Shown here piece by piece: positions 8,966 to 15,540 of a DNA stretch of 16,574 bases. The stretch is from the NCBI GenBank assembly GCA_035295985.1, contig DATHBT010000069.1, forward strand, positions 1-16,574. The letters are read 5' to 3'. Source of the DNA: JAIVGV01 sp035295985 (lineage in GTDB: Bacteria; Acidobacteriota; Blastocatellia; Pyrinomonadales; Pyrinomonadaceae). Within the stretch, counting starts at the first letter, position 1, and every line of letters starts with the position of its first letter. Both the position numbers and the translations under genes were made by a program. The notes beneath the pieces were generated by a model. The model was given only the letters and a program-made list of their open reading frames with translations, did not search any database and had not been told where the DNA came from.

Positions 8966-9805
8966 ATGTACCCCGAACTTTTCCGCATCGGCGACTTCAC
9001 CGTCCACGCCTACGGCGTGCTGCTGGCGGCTGCGTTCCTGCTGGCGCTCGTCGTCGCCGCGCGTCTGGCCGCGCGCGACGGGCTGCCGCGCGAGCGCATT
9101 TACGATCTCGGACTGTGGCTGCTGCTCGCGGCCATCGTCGGCTCGAAGCTGCTGATGCTGGCGGTCGAGCCTGAGTACCGCGACAACCCGCTCCGCCTCC
9201 TGTCGCTCGACTTCCTGCGCTCCGGCGGCGTCTTCTACGGGGGCTTCATCGCGGCGGTCGCCACGGCCTTCCTGCTCGTGCGCCGCTTCCATTTGCCGTG
9301 GTGGAGGACGGCCGACGCCTTCGCGCCCGCCATCGCGCTCGGCCAGTCAGTCGGCCGGCAGGGCTGCTTCGCCGCCGGGTGCTGCTGGGGCAAGCCGACC
9401 TCGATGCCCTGGGGCGTGCAATTCTCCGAGCGCGGCCACGAGGTGACGGGCGTGCCCGCCGGGATCGATCTGCACCCGACTCAGCTTTACGAGTCTTTCG
9501 CCGCGCTCGCCATCTTCGCGCTGCTCTTGTGGCTGCACCGGCGCAAGAAGTTCGACGGGCAGATCGTGCTGCTCTACGGCGCGCTCTACGCCGCCGTGCG
9601 CTTCACGGTCGAGTTCTTCCGCGACGACCCGCGCGGCGACCTGCTCGGCCTCACGTCTATGACCGGCCTTTCGACCTCGCAGTTAATCAGCCTCGCGGTC
9701 GGCGCGGCGAGCGTCGCGCTCCTCGTCTCGCGCTGGCGTCGTGCCGCGCACACGACCGCCGGCAAGGGCGAAGCATCGGTCTCCGGCACGGCGGCGCGGG
9801 CCTGA
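8966..9805 (+). CDS. lgt: Prolipoprotein diacylglyceryl transferase
   Basis: A 279-residue polytopic membrane enzyme that moves diacylglycerol from phosphatidylglycerol to the lipobox cysteine of prolipoproteins, the first step of lipoprotein maturation. Signature blocks: HAYGVLLA (14-21), SGGVFYGGFIAA (86-97), GRQGCFAAGCCWGKP (130-144), HPTQLYES (170-177) and VEFFRDDPRG (215-224). The second and third differ from the E. coli form: Tyr91 is where the conserved histidine of the HGG block normally lies, and GCFxxGCC replaces GNFxNGE. This cysteine-rich form is, to my knowledge, an established Lgt subfamily. The only upstream purines are CCGGG, a poor ribosome-binding site. The RluA-family gene starts 3 nt after the stop codon, so the two are surely co-transcribed. 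Confidence 0.93.
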   Translation: MYPELFRIGDFTVHAYGVLLAAAFLLALVVAARLAARDGLPRERIYDLGLWLLLAAIVGSKLLMLAVEPEYRDNPLRLLSLDFLRSGGVFYGGFIAAVATAFLLVRRFHLPWWRTADAFAPAIALGQSVGRQGCFAAGCCWGKPTSMPWGVQFSERGHEVTGVPAGIDLHPTQLYESFAALAIFALLLWLHRRKKFDGQIVLLYGALYAAVRFTVEFFRDDPRGDLLGLTSMTGLSTSQLISLAVGAASVALLVSRWRRAAHTTAGKGEASVSGTAARA

Positions 9806-9808
9806 GCG

Positions 9809-10852
9809 ATGGCCGAGGAGTTTGACAGCGACGTCGCCTCCGCGCCGCCCGCGCTTTCGCCGGACGCGGCCGTTGCGCGGGCGGCCGACGCGGAAGCTGC
9901 CGACGCGGAGGCGTTAGCGTTCACCGCCTCCGCCGAAGACGCGGGCGCGCGGCTGGACGCCTTCCTCGCGGCGCGGGTCGGGGGTGCGAGCCGTTCGCGC
10001 CTCAAGCAGTTGATCGAAGACGGCGAGGTTTTGGTGTCGGGCCGTGCCGCCAAGCCCTCGCACCGCCTGCGCGCGGGCGACACCGTCGAACTCGAAGCGC
10101 CCGGGCCGCTCAACGTCACCGACTTCGCGCCCGAAGACATCCCGCTCGACGTTGTTTACGAGGACGACTCGCTCGTCGTCGTCAACAAGCCCGCCGGCCT
10201 GGTCGTACACCCCGCGGCCGGCGTCCCCGCGGGCACGCTCGCCAACGCGCTCGCCTTCCACTTCCGGCGGCTAGCCGCGGGCGGCGGCCCCTCGCGGCCG
10301 GGCATAGTCCACCGGCTCGACCGCGACACGTCTGGGCTGATCGTAGTCGCCAAGACGGACGAGGCGCACGAGAGTCTGTCGGCGCAGTTCCGCGCGCGCG
10401 AGGTCGTCAAGTATTACGTCGCGCTCGTTCACGGGGCGACGCGAGAGGAGCGCGGGCGCGTCGAGGAGCCTATCGGGCGCGACCCGCGCAACCGGACGCG
10501 CATGGCCGTGGTGCGCGGCGGGCGTGCGGCACTTTCGATCTGGCGCGTGCGGCAGCGATTTGTCCGCTACACGCTGTTGGACGTTGAGATCAAGACGGGG
10601 CGGACGCACCAGATCAGGGTTCACCTCGCGTGGCTCAAGCACCCTGTCGTCGGCGACGGGGTGTACGGCGGCGGGCGGGACAACACGATCCAGGACGCGC
10701 GCGTCCGCGCGGCCGTCCAGTCGCTCGGCCGCCAGTTCCTGCACGCCGAACGCTTAGGCTTCCGACACCCGCGCACCGGCGAGTTCCTGAAGTTCCGCGC
10801 TCCGCTCCCGCCCGAACTGTCGTCGCTGCTCGAACTGATCGAAGGAAGTTGA
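9809..10852 (+). CDS. rluD: RluA-family 23S rRNA pseudouridine synthase (RluD-like)
   Basis: Converts specific uridines in rRNA to pseudouridine. The 347-residue protein has an Ala/Asp/Glu-rich N-terminal extension (1-42), an S4 RNA-binding domain (about 46-95: ARLDAFLA ... SRSRLKQLIEDGEV) and the catalytic domain (about 112-330). The catalytic block is HRLDRDTSGL (168-177) with Asp171 as the nucleophile. Other family marks are VVNKPAGLVVHP (124-135), KTGRTHQIRVHL (262-273) and HPVVGDGVYGG (278-288). S4 plus this catalytic domain is the RluD/RluC layout; RluD is the best guess but the target uridines cannot be read from sequence. The acidic extension is not needed for the known fold. The start lies 3 nt after lgt, implying translational coupling. 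Confidence 0.9.
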   Translation: MAEEFDSDVASAPPALSPDAAVARAADAEAADAEALAFTASAEDAGARLDAFLAARVGGASRSRLKQLIEDGEVLVSGRAAKPSHRLRAGDTVELEAPGPLNVTDFAPEDIPLDVVYEDDSLVVVNKPAGLVVHPAAGVPAGTLANALAFHFRRLAAGGGPSRPGIVHRLDRDTSGLIVVAKTDEAHESLSAQFRAREVVKYYVALVHGATREERGRVEEPIGRDPRNRTRMAVVRGGRAALSIWRVRQRFVRYTLLDVEIKTGRTHQIRVHLAWLKHPVVGDGVYGGGRDNTIQDARVRAAVQSLGRQFLHAERLGFRHPRTGEFLKFRAPLPPELSSLLELIEGS

Positions 10853-10904
10853 GCGCGTGGCCCCGCCCGCGCGTTCACATTTGACTCGAATGGCGATGCC
10901 AGGC

Positions 10905-11000
10905 ACTCACCACAGAGACGCAGAGGGCACGGAGATAGCACAGAGAGTTTTGTCTTCTTCTCCGTGCCCCCTCTGTGTCCTCTGTGTCTCTGTGGTGAGT
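10905..11000 (+). repeat. 96-nt palindrome of CACAGAG-type repeats, possible terminator
   Basis: The outer 15 bp (10905-10919 with 10986-11000) are perfectly complementary. Pairing continues inward to 10935/10959 except for a 9-nt bulge on the right arm. The bulge is explained by a tandem duplication of CTCTGTGTC (10971-10979 and 10980-10988). The loop is T-rich. It follows rluD and may end that operon, though no T-tract follows the stem. Confidence 0.8.
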
Positions 11001-11024
11001 TCTTCCCGCAACGGCCGCCCTGCG

Positions 11025-11053
11025 TTGGCCCGAAACCTTCCGGTTGCTATACT
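11025..11053 (+). promoter_or_regulatory. sigma-70-type promoter for the VWFA gene pair
   Basis: TTGGCC (11025-11030), a spacer of exactly 17 nt and TATACT (11048-11053) match consensus at 4/6 and 5/6. It lies after the palindrome and upstream of the first VWFA gene. The leader would be about 118 nt. Confidence 0.6.
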
Positions 11054-11177
11054 TTCCAGTCTTCAAAGGCCGCCCGCGAAGGCAACGCGCCCGAGCGCGG
11101 CGGGCATCGAATCCGGGCGACGGCAGTTGCCGAAAACCTGCGTCGCCCACCGTCACGCCGGCAGTTCCCTAAAGTTT

Positions 11178-12176
11178 ATGAGATTCGCAGTCAGACTGTT
11201 TTTGCTCGCCACAGTGTTCGCGCTCGCCGCGCTCTCCGTCACGCAGCACCGCGCCGAAGCGCAGGGCAGCCGCAACCAGCAGCCGCGCCCGACGCCGACG
11301 CCGCAGGAGCAGGACGACCTCGGCCCCGTCACCGTCCGCGAGGTGCGCCTGCCCATCACCGTACTCGACAAGAAGGAGCAGCCCGTCTCCGGCCTGACGC
11401 GCACCGACTTCCTCGTCTTCGAGGACAAGCAACAGCAGCGGATAGAGGGCTTCATCGACGAGCGCACGGGCGTGCCCGTCCACGTCGCCGTGCTGATGGA
11501 CATCTCGGAATCGACCGCCGGCAAGCTCGAATTCCAGAAGACGGCAGCGAAGGACTTCATCTACACGGTCGTGCGCGCCCGCAAGGATCGCGCCGCCTTC
11601 GGCGTCTTCGACGAGAACCTGCAACTCATCCAGGACTTCACCGAGCGCCACGATCTGCTCGACCGCGCCGTGGATTCGGTCAAAAAGCCGGGCACGAACA
11701 CGGCGCTGTGGGACGCCGTCTGGCTGATGTGCGACGAGAAGATGCGCGGCGTGACGGGCCGGCGCGTGATCGTCATCATCACGGACGGCGACGACACGGC
11801 GAGCCGCGCGCGCCTGAAAGACGCCATCGAGATCGCGCAGGCCACCGAGACCATCGTCTTCGCCATCTCGACGAAGGCGGGCCTGTCGGGCGTCGTGCCC
11901 GGCGTCGAGATGGGCACGCCGAAGGACGGCGGCGACCGCGAACTCGAACGCCTCTGCGCCGAGACGGGCGGCCGTGCCTTCTTCATCGGCGACCGCATAA
12001 ATTTGGAGCGCGCCTTCACGCGCGTGGCGCGCGAGCTGCGCTCGCAGTACATCGTCACCTACAAGCCGACGCGCGAGTTCGACGGCTCCTACCGCCGCAT
12101 CGAGGTCAAGCTCGCGGGCGACCGCGACGGCCTCAAGGTGCGCACGCGCCGCGGCTACACGGCGTCGAGGCAGTAA
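11178..12176 (+). CDS. Exported VWFA-domain protein (Acidobacterial VWFA-related type), copy 1
   Basis: A 332-residue secreted protein. Residues 1-28 form a signal peptide (hydrophobic 6-20, cleavage after AEA). A Pro/Thr/Gln linker (30-46) follows, then a beta-rich N-terminal part containing the VLDKKEQPVSGLTRTDFLVFED block (about 62-83), as in the VWFA-related Acidobacterial family, and a von Willebrand A domain (about 102-290). The metal-site (MIDAS) residues are present: Asp108, Ser110 and Ser112 (DISES), Thr175 (TALWD) and Asp203 (TDGDD). It should therefore bind a divalent metal and act in adhesion or protein contacts. The ATG at 11178 is chosen because the signal peptide starts there; no clear ribosome-binding site is seen. 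The partner or ligand is unknown. Confidence 0.88.
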   Translation: MRFAVRLFLLATVFALAALSVTQHRAEAQGSRNQQPRPTPTPQEQDDLGPVTVREVRLPITVLDKKEQPVSGLTRTDFLVFEDKQQQRIEGFIDERTGVPVHVAVLMDISESTAGKLEFQKTAAKDFIYTVVRARKDRAAFGVFDENLQLIQDFTERHDLLDRAVDSVKKPGTNTALWDAVWLMCDEKMRGVTGRRVIVIITDGDDTASRARLKDAIEIAQATETIVFAISTKAGLSGVVPGVEMGTPKDGGDRELERLCAETGGRAFFIGDRINLERAFTRVARELRSQYIVTYKPTREFDGSYRRIEVKLAGDRDGLKVRTRRGYTASRQ

Positions 12177-12181
12177 AAAAA

Positions 12182-12270
12182 TTAGAGGTCAGAGGTTGGA
12201 GGCTAGAGGTCAGCCGGGAGAGAAGTCGAGGTTGACTGACATCTAACGTCCGGCGTCTGACATCTAACCC
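12182..12270. repeat. Heptad repeats between the two VWFA genes
   Basis: Four 7-nt units ending in AGG (12182-12209; TTAGAGG, TCAGAGG, TTGGAGG, CTAGAGG) are followed by a less regular stretch. A direct repeat of CTGACATCTAAC then appears at 12236-12247 and 12257-12268, exactly three heptads apart. The left unit (12182-12192) pairs with 12236-12246 with one mismatch, giving an imperfect hairpin without a T-tract. It ends 5 nt before the next ATG. Confidence 0.75.
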
Positions 12271-12275
12271 GTGCC

Positions 12276-13379
12276 ATGATTTTGAGCAGGAATCTCGCGC
12301 GCACGTTCGCCCTACTACTCGCCGTCGCCGCCCTCTGCGGCGGCTCGCTCCCGTTCGCGCGCGCGCAGCAGCAGCAACAGCCGCCCGCGCAGCAGAGGCC
12401 CAGGCAGCAGAGCGACGCGCAGGAGATCGACGACGACGAAGTCCTGACCGTTGACACCAGCCTGACGAACATCCTCTTCTCGGCGACGGATCGCGACAAG
12501 CGTTTCTACTCGGCGCTCTCGAAGGAAGACATACGCATCATCGAGGACGGCGTGCCGCAGGAGATCTTCACCTTCCAGAAGCAGGTCGATCTCCCGATCA
12601 CGCTCGCCATCGTCATCGACACCAGCGCCTCGCAGGAGTACACGCTGCCGCAGGAGAAGGCCGCCGCGCGCGCCTTCGTCGATAATGTCCTGCGCCCCGC
12701 CAAGGACGAGGTGGCCGTCGTCTCCTTCACCGGCGAGACGATGCTCGAAGTGGGGCTGACCGGCAACGTCTCGCGCGTCCGCAACGCAATCGACAAAGTG
12801 GAGTTCGTCCCGCCGGCCGGCTACATCGGCGGCGGGGTCGTCGTCGGTACGCCGCCCATCTCGGGCAACAGCCGCGCCGGCTCGACCGCCCTCTGGGACG
12901 CCGTCTATGTCACCTGCGAGGAGGTGCTGTCGGAGTCGTCCGACCGCACGCGCCGCGCCATCGTGCTTTTGACCGACGGCGTGGACACGTCGAGCCGCTA
13001 CAAGCTGCAGGAGGCGGTTGACCGCGCCATCAGGAACGAGACGCTGGTCTTCGCCATCGGCATCGGCGACCGCTTCAACTACCAGGGCGTGGACGAAGGC
13101 TCGCTCAAAAAGATCACCGAGCGCACGGGCGGCCGGGCCTACTTCCCGCGCGACGAGGAAGACCTCCGCGCGGCCTTCGCGCAGATTCAGAGGGAGCTGC
13201 GCGAGCAGTACCTCGTCGCCTACTCGCCCACGAACAAGCGGCGCGACGGCACTTTCCGCCGCCTCCAGATCGAGATCGCCAACCCCGAGCTGAAGCGCCA
13301 GAACCTCAAGCTCACCTACCGCCAGGGCTACTTCGCCAAGTCGGACGAGCCGCCCGCGCAGCGGCGACGAAGGTCTTAG
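12276..13379 (+). CDS. Exported VWFA-domain protein (Acidobacterial VWFA-related type), copy 2
   Basis: A 367-residue paralogue of the preceding protein with the same layout. It has a signal peptide (1-30, cleavage after ARA), a Gln/Pro-rich linker (31-49), a beta-rich block (57-103, LSKEDIRIIEDGVPQEI) and a VWA domain (about 108-312). MIDAS residues are intact: Asp115, Ser117 and Ser119 (DTSAS), Thr204 (TALWD) and Asp234 (TDGVD). A Gly-rich insert (about 181-199) before TALWD and an Arg-rich C-terminus (QRRRRS) are absent from copy 1. Shared blocks such as TERTGGRAYF versus AETGGRAFFI suggest an old tandem duplication. No ribosome-binding site is evident upstream of the ATG. Its ligand is unknown. 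Confidence 0.87.
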   Translation: MILSRNLARTFALLLAVAALCGGSLPFARAQQQQQPPAQQRPRQQSDAQEIDDDEVLTVDTSLTNILFSATDRDKRFYSALSKEDIRIIEDGVPQEIFTFQKQVDLPITLAIVIDTSASQEYTLPQEKAAARAFVDNVLRPAKDEVAVVSFTGETMLEVGLTGNVSRVRNAIDKVEFVPPAGYIGGGVVVGTPPISGNSRAGSTALWDAVYVTCEEVLSESSDRTRRAIVLLTDGVDTSSRYKLQEAVDRAIRNETLVFAIGIGDRFNYQGVDEGSLKKITERTGGRAYFPRDEEDLRAAFAQIQRELREQYLVAYSPTNKRRDGTFRRLQIEIANPELKRQNLKLTYRQGYFAKSDEPPAQRRRRS

Positions 13380-13517
13380 AAGGCAGAAGGCAGAAAGCGG
13401 AAGGCAGTCAAGAGAATAACCAGAGCGGTCTTTCTTGACTGCCTTCCGCTTTTTGTCTTGTCTGCTTTTGGCCTTGTCTGCTCTTTGTCTTGACTGCCTA
13501 CTGCCTACTGCCTTCTT
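13378..13517. repeat. Heptad hairpin and terminator between convergent genes
   Basis: Units AGAAGGC (13378-13384, starting inside the stop codon of the VWFA gene, and 13385-13391), AGAAAGC and GGAAGGC run to 13405. The segment 13394-13413 is a perfect 20-bp complement of 13433-13452, with a 19-nt loop. The 3' side continues TTTTTGTCTT, so it would terminate the plus-strand VWFA transcript. Further 7-nt units (CCTACTG twice at 13497-13510, then CCTTCTT) run up to the end of the minus-strand gene. Confidence 0.82.
13394..13460 (+). terminator. Terminator formed by the heptad hairpin
   Basis: The perfect 20-bp stem (13394-13413 with 13433-13452) is followed by T-rich sequence, 15 nt past the VWFA stop codon. 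Its long loop (19 nt) is unusual for a classical terminator. A- and G-rich left-arm sequence also gives some T-richness on the minus strand, so it may work in both directions. Confidence 0.7.
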
Positions 13518-13520
13518 CTC

Positions 13521-14330
13521 TTACCTCTCCCCGCGCGCCTTCTCGACCGCCGTTTCGAGTTGGACGCTGATGTTGCGGATGCCGGTCTGGTCGAAGGGTT
13601 CGAGCAGGCGCAGGGATTCGTCGAGGATGCGGCGCTGGTGCTCGGCCCAGTTCGGCTCGCCCGCGACGCGGCCCGTCTCGCCGCGGTAGTAGGTGGCGCG
13701 CGGCGGCTTCACGCGCTCGACAATCTCGCGTTCGACGGCGAGCATCATCGTCGGCACGCCCGCCGATTCGAGGGCGCGCGCGGCGAGGGCCATCGTCTGG
13801 TGGCAGAGGCGCGAGGCCGGGACGAGCAGCGCGGCCTGCACGTTGTAGCGGCGCACGCGCTCGCACAGATCGGGTAGGGCCGCCTCACTGAAGCGCGCGG
13901 CGCTGGGGATGAAGCCGCAGAAGCTCCAGAAGACCTGGTTGAACTGGCCGATGATGCCGTTGCCCTCGAACTCGAAGAGGCGCGCGAGCGGAACCTGCGA
14001 GTTCATGTCCTCCCGCACGGCCGCCGGGTCGTAGCCGCGCGCGCACCACTGCAAGTCCTGGCCGGTGACGAGCGAGGGGATTTCGCGAAAAGAAGCGTCG
14101 CCGCCGGGGATCGACGTGTCGAACGGCTCCGTCCCGTCGATGTACGCGCCGGCCGAGGTGATGAGGCCGAGGTTGAGCATCGGCAGCGCGCGGCCCATCG
14201 GCTTGAACGGCGCGCGGCGGTTCTCGACCCAGGGGTACTCGTCGCCCACGTCGTCGCCGCGCATCTCGTTAATGCGCTTCCAACGCTGGTAGTTCTCGCG
14301 CCACTCGTCGATCCGCTCAATCGTCTCCAC
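13521..14330 (-). CDS. Glycine/sarcosine/betaine/D-proline reductase selenoprotein B-like protein
   Basis: A 269-residue cytosolic protein related to the GrdB/PrdB subunits, in which selenocysteine attacks the substrate. Recognisable blocks are LITSAGAYIDGTEPF (56-70), GDASFREIP (77-85), YDPAAVREDMN (100-110), GIIGQFNQVFWSFCGFIP (125-142) and LLVPASRLCHQT (168-179), followed by AGVPTMML. In true reductases a UxxC motif lies in the region of VPASRLCH; here only Cys176 remains and no in-frame UGA exists, so the classical chemistry looks impossible. Similar selenium-free homologues are found in aerobic bacteria and have no established function. The GTG start at 14330 has an excellent GGAGGAG six nt upstream. 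It is the last gene of the leftward cluster. Confidence 0.8.
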   Translation of the reverse strand: METIERIDEWRENYQRWKRINEMRGDDVGDEYPWVENRRAPFKPMGRALPMLNLGLITSAGAYIDGTEPFDTSIPGGDASFREIPSLVTGQDLQWCARGYDPAAVREDMNSQVPLARLFEFEGNGIIGQFNQVFWSFCGFIPSAARFSEAALPDLCERVRRYNVQAALLVPASRLCHQTMALAARALESAGVPTMMLAVEREIVERVKPPRATYYRGETGRVAGEPNWAEHQRRILDESLRLLEPFDQTGIRNISVQLETAVEKARGER

Positions 14331-14356
14331 GGGATTCTCCTCCGTCGAATCGGCTC

Positions 14357-14403
14357 AAGGTTTGAGGTTCACCAAACACCGACCTTAAACCTTAAACCCT
14401 ACT
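14357..14403 (-). repeat. Short heptad hairpin between the DUF4149 and selenoprotein B-like genes
   Basis: CCTTAAA occurs twice in tandem (14383-14396) and is followed by CCCTACT, which overlaps the DUF4149 stop codon. The segment 14357-14367 pairs with 14383-14393 (11 bp, one G-U) around a 15-nt loop. On the minus strand it lies just after DUF4149 and could attenuate or end that transcript. Confidence 0.65.
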
Positions 14404-15010
14404 TCGTTCTGCGCGCGACGAGGAACAGCGCGACCGCCGCGGCCAGCATCGCGACCGAGAGCGCGGTCACGGAGTTCGAGTGCAGCGCGTTGAAGGCGAC
14501 GCGCAGGGGATCGTCGGCCGCGACCTCTTCGATGGGCCTGCCCATCTGAACGCGCAACGCGCTCATCCGCGCACTGATGACGAACTGCCCGACGAACGTC
14601 GCCGCCGTGAGGACAGCGAGCGCGGCCACCTCGGCGATCCAGGAGTACCAGCGCACGAGCCTGCGCCCGGCGAGCGCGCCCGCCAGGAGCAGCAGCCCCG
14701 CGACGAAGCCGCCGACGTTCAGGATCGTGAGCGTGCGCGCGACGACCGCCCCCGCCAGCTCGCGCGACGGCAGCACGGCGAAGGCTGACGGCGCGACCGC
14801 CGCGGCGAAGAAGACCGCGGAGCCGAGCCACACGGCCACGACCAGCAGCCGCAGCCCGTGCAGCAGACGCGGCCACAGCGCGGCGCGCTCCGGGTGGCGC
14901 GGGCGCTCGCGCGCGTGCTGCTCCGCCAGCGGCCCCGCGCCTAAGTCCGGCATCGCCGCCCTGGCCGCCGAGAACTCTTGATCTAACTCGCCCCGGAGCT
15001 TCGTGCTCAT
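14399..15010 (-). CDS. DUF4149-domain integral membrane protein
   Basis: A 203-residue protein with four predicted membrane helices (about 51-71, 94-114, 122-146 and 181-199). The block VWLGSAVFFAAAVAPSAFAVLPSREL (60-85) and the final helix with ALHSNSVTALS (175-185) match the DUF4149 family, including its W-G-S-x-x-F-F and L-H-x-x-S marks. An N-terminal cytoplasmic stretch of about 45 charged residues precedes the first helix and is longer than usual. The ATG at 15010 is preferred; an in-frame GTG at 15052 would add 14 residues, and neither has a strong ribosome-binding site. The function of the family is unknown. The upstream gap of 76 nt holds an A/T-rich near-palindrome at 15023-15037. 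Confidence 0.82.
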   Translation of the reverse strand: MSTKLRGELDQEFSAARAAMPDLGAGPLAEQHARERPRHPERAALWPRLLHGLRLLVVAVWLGSAVFFAAAVAPSAFAVLPSRELAGAVVARTLTILNVGGFVAGLLLLAGALAGRRLVRWYSWIAEVAALAVLTAATFVGQFVISARMSALRVQMGRPIEEVAADDPLRVAFNALHSNSVTALSVAMLAAAVALFLVARRTK

Positions 15011-15086
15011 CAATCGTCGCCCCCGAAAAATTTTCGGCCGCAGGCCGACCACCCGTAACGGCCGCAGCCCGGTCGCGTGAGAAAGT

Positions 15087-15536
15087 TCAGTCGTAGTCCG
15101 TCACCCCTGGCGACAGTCTGATCACGGGCGGCACGACCTCGCGCGGCGCGAGCGTGCGCGGGTCGGGCGCGTCCTGTAGCCAGGCGAGAGCGCGGTCGAG
15201 CTGCCGCTGGTAGTCGTCCAGGTCGAGCGACATGAAGAGCGACGAGCCGAGCCGCGCGAACTTCTCCTTCGCCCTCCGGTACATCTCGCGCGCCGCGCCG
15301 GGACGCCCGATCTCCAGATGATGAAACGCCACGGCCGACTGGATCATCGCCTGAAGGAAAAGCTTCTCTCGCGGGCCGACGTCGTCCATCCAGCGCTCCT
15401 CCCACGCGTCGTGCGCCGCGTGGAACTCGCCCGCGTTGTAGAGATCGATGCCGGCCAGGTACTCGGCCGGGTAGGCGGCGGCGTGCGCCTCGGTGTACGC
15501 GGGCCGTTCGACATCGGTTGCGGTCATCGCGGGCAT
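15087..15536 (-). CDS. DUF309 family protein
   Basis: A 149-residue soluble helical protein. The family signature is clear: GIDLYNAGEFHAAHDAWEERW (29-49), followed by two helices with FLQAMIQSAVAFHHLEIGRPGAA (60-82). His42, Glu46 and Glu47 in the signature could bind a metal, but this is conjecture. DUF309 has no established function. The first ATG (15536) has no ribosome-binding site and lies inside a perfect -10 box on the same strand; the second in-frame ATG (15527) lies exactly 7 nt past that box, so the real product may start there (146 residues) from a leaderless transcript. Gene neighbours are a rhodanese upstream and a DUF4149 protein downstream, on the same strand. Confidence 0.85.
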   Translation of the reverse strand: MPAMTATDVERPAYTEAHAAAYPAEYLAGIDLYNAGEFHAAHDAWEERWMDDVGPREKLFLQAMIQSAVAFHHLEIGRPGAAREMYRRAKEKFARLGSSLFMSLDLDDYQRQLDRALAWLQDAPDPRTLAPREVVPPVIRLSPGVTDYD

Positions 15537-15540
15537 TATA
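15535..15540 (-). promoter_or_regulatory. -10 box overlapping the DUF309 start
   Basis: On the minus strand TATAAT lies at 15540-15535, directly next to the heptad repeats. Position 15527, the A of an in-frame ATG, is 7-8 nt downstream, where transcription would begin. No good -35 box is present (TAACAG at 17-nt spacing). Confidence 0.4.

Larger units (their letters stand above)
10853..11177. other. 325-nt intergenic region before the VWFA pair
   Basis: It contains a 96-nt imperfect palindrome (10905-11000) and a good promoter (11025-11053), then about 118 nt of leader with nothing recognisable. An open frame crosses the whole gap in frame with the next gene, but this part encodes low-complexity repeat-derived sequence and lacks a signal peptide, so I do not count it as coding. 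Confidence 0.65.

Noticed and set aside
10857..11177. N-terminal extension of the first VWFA protein
   Set aside because: It would place 107 low-complexity residues, partly encoded by a palindrome, before a good signal peptide.
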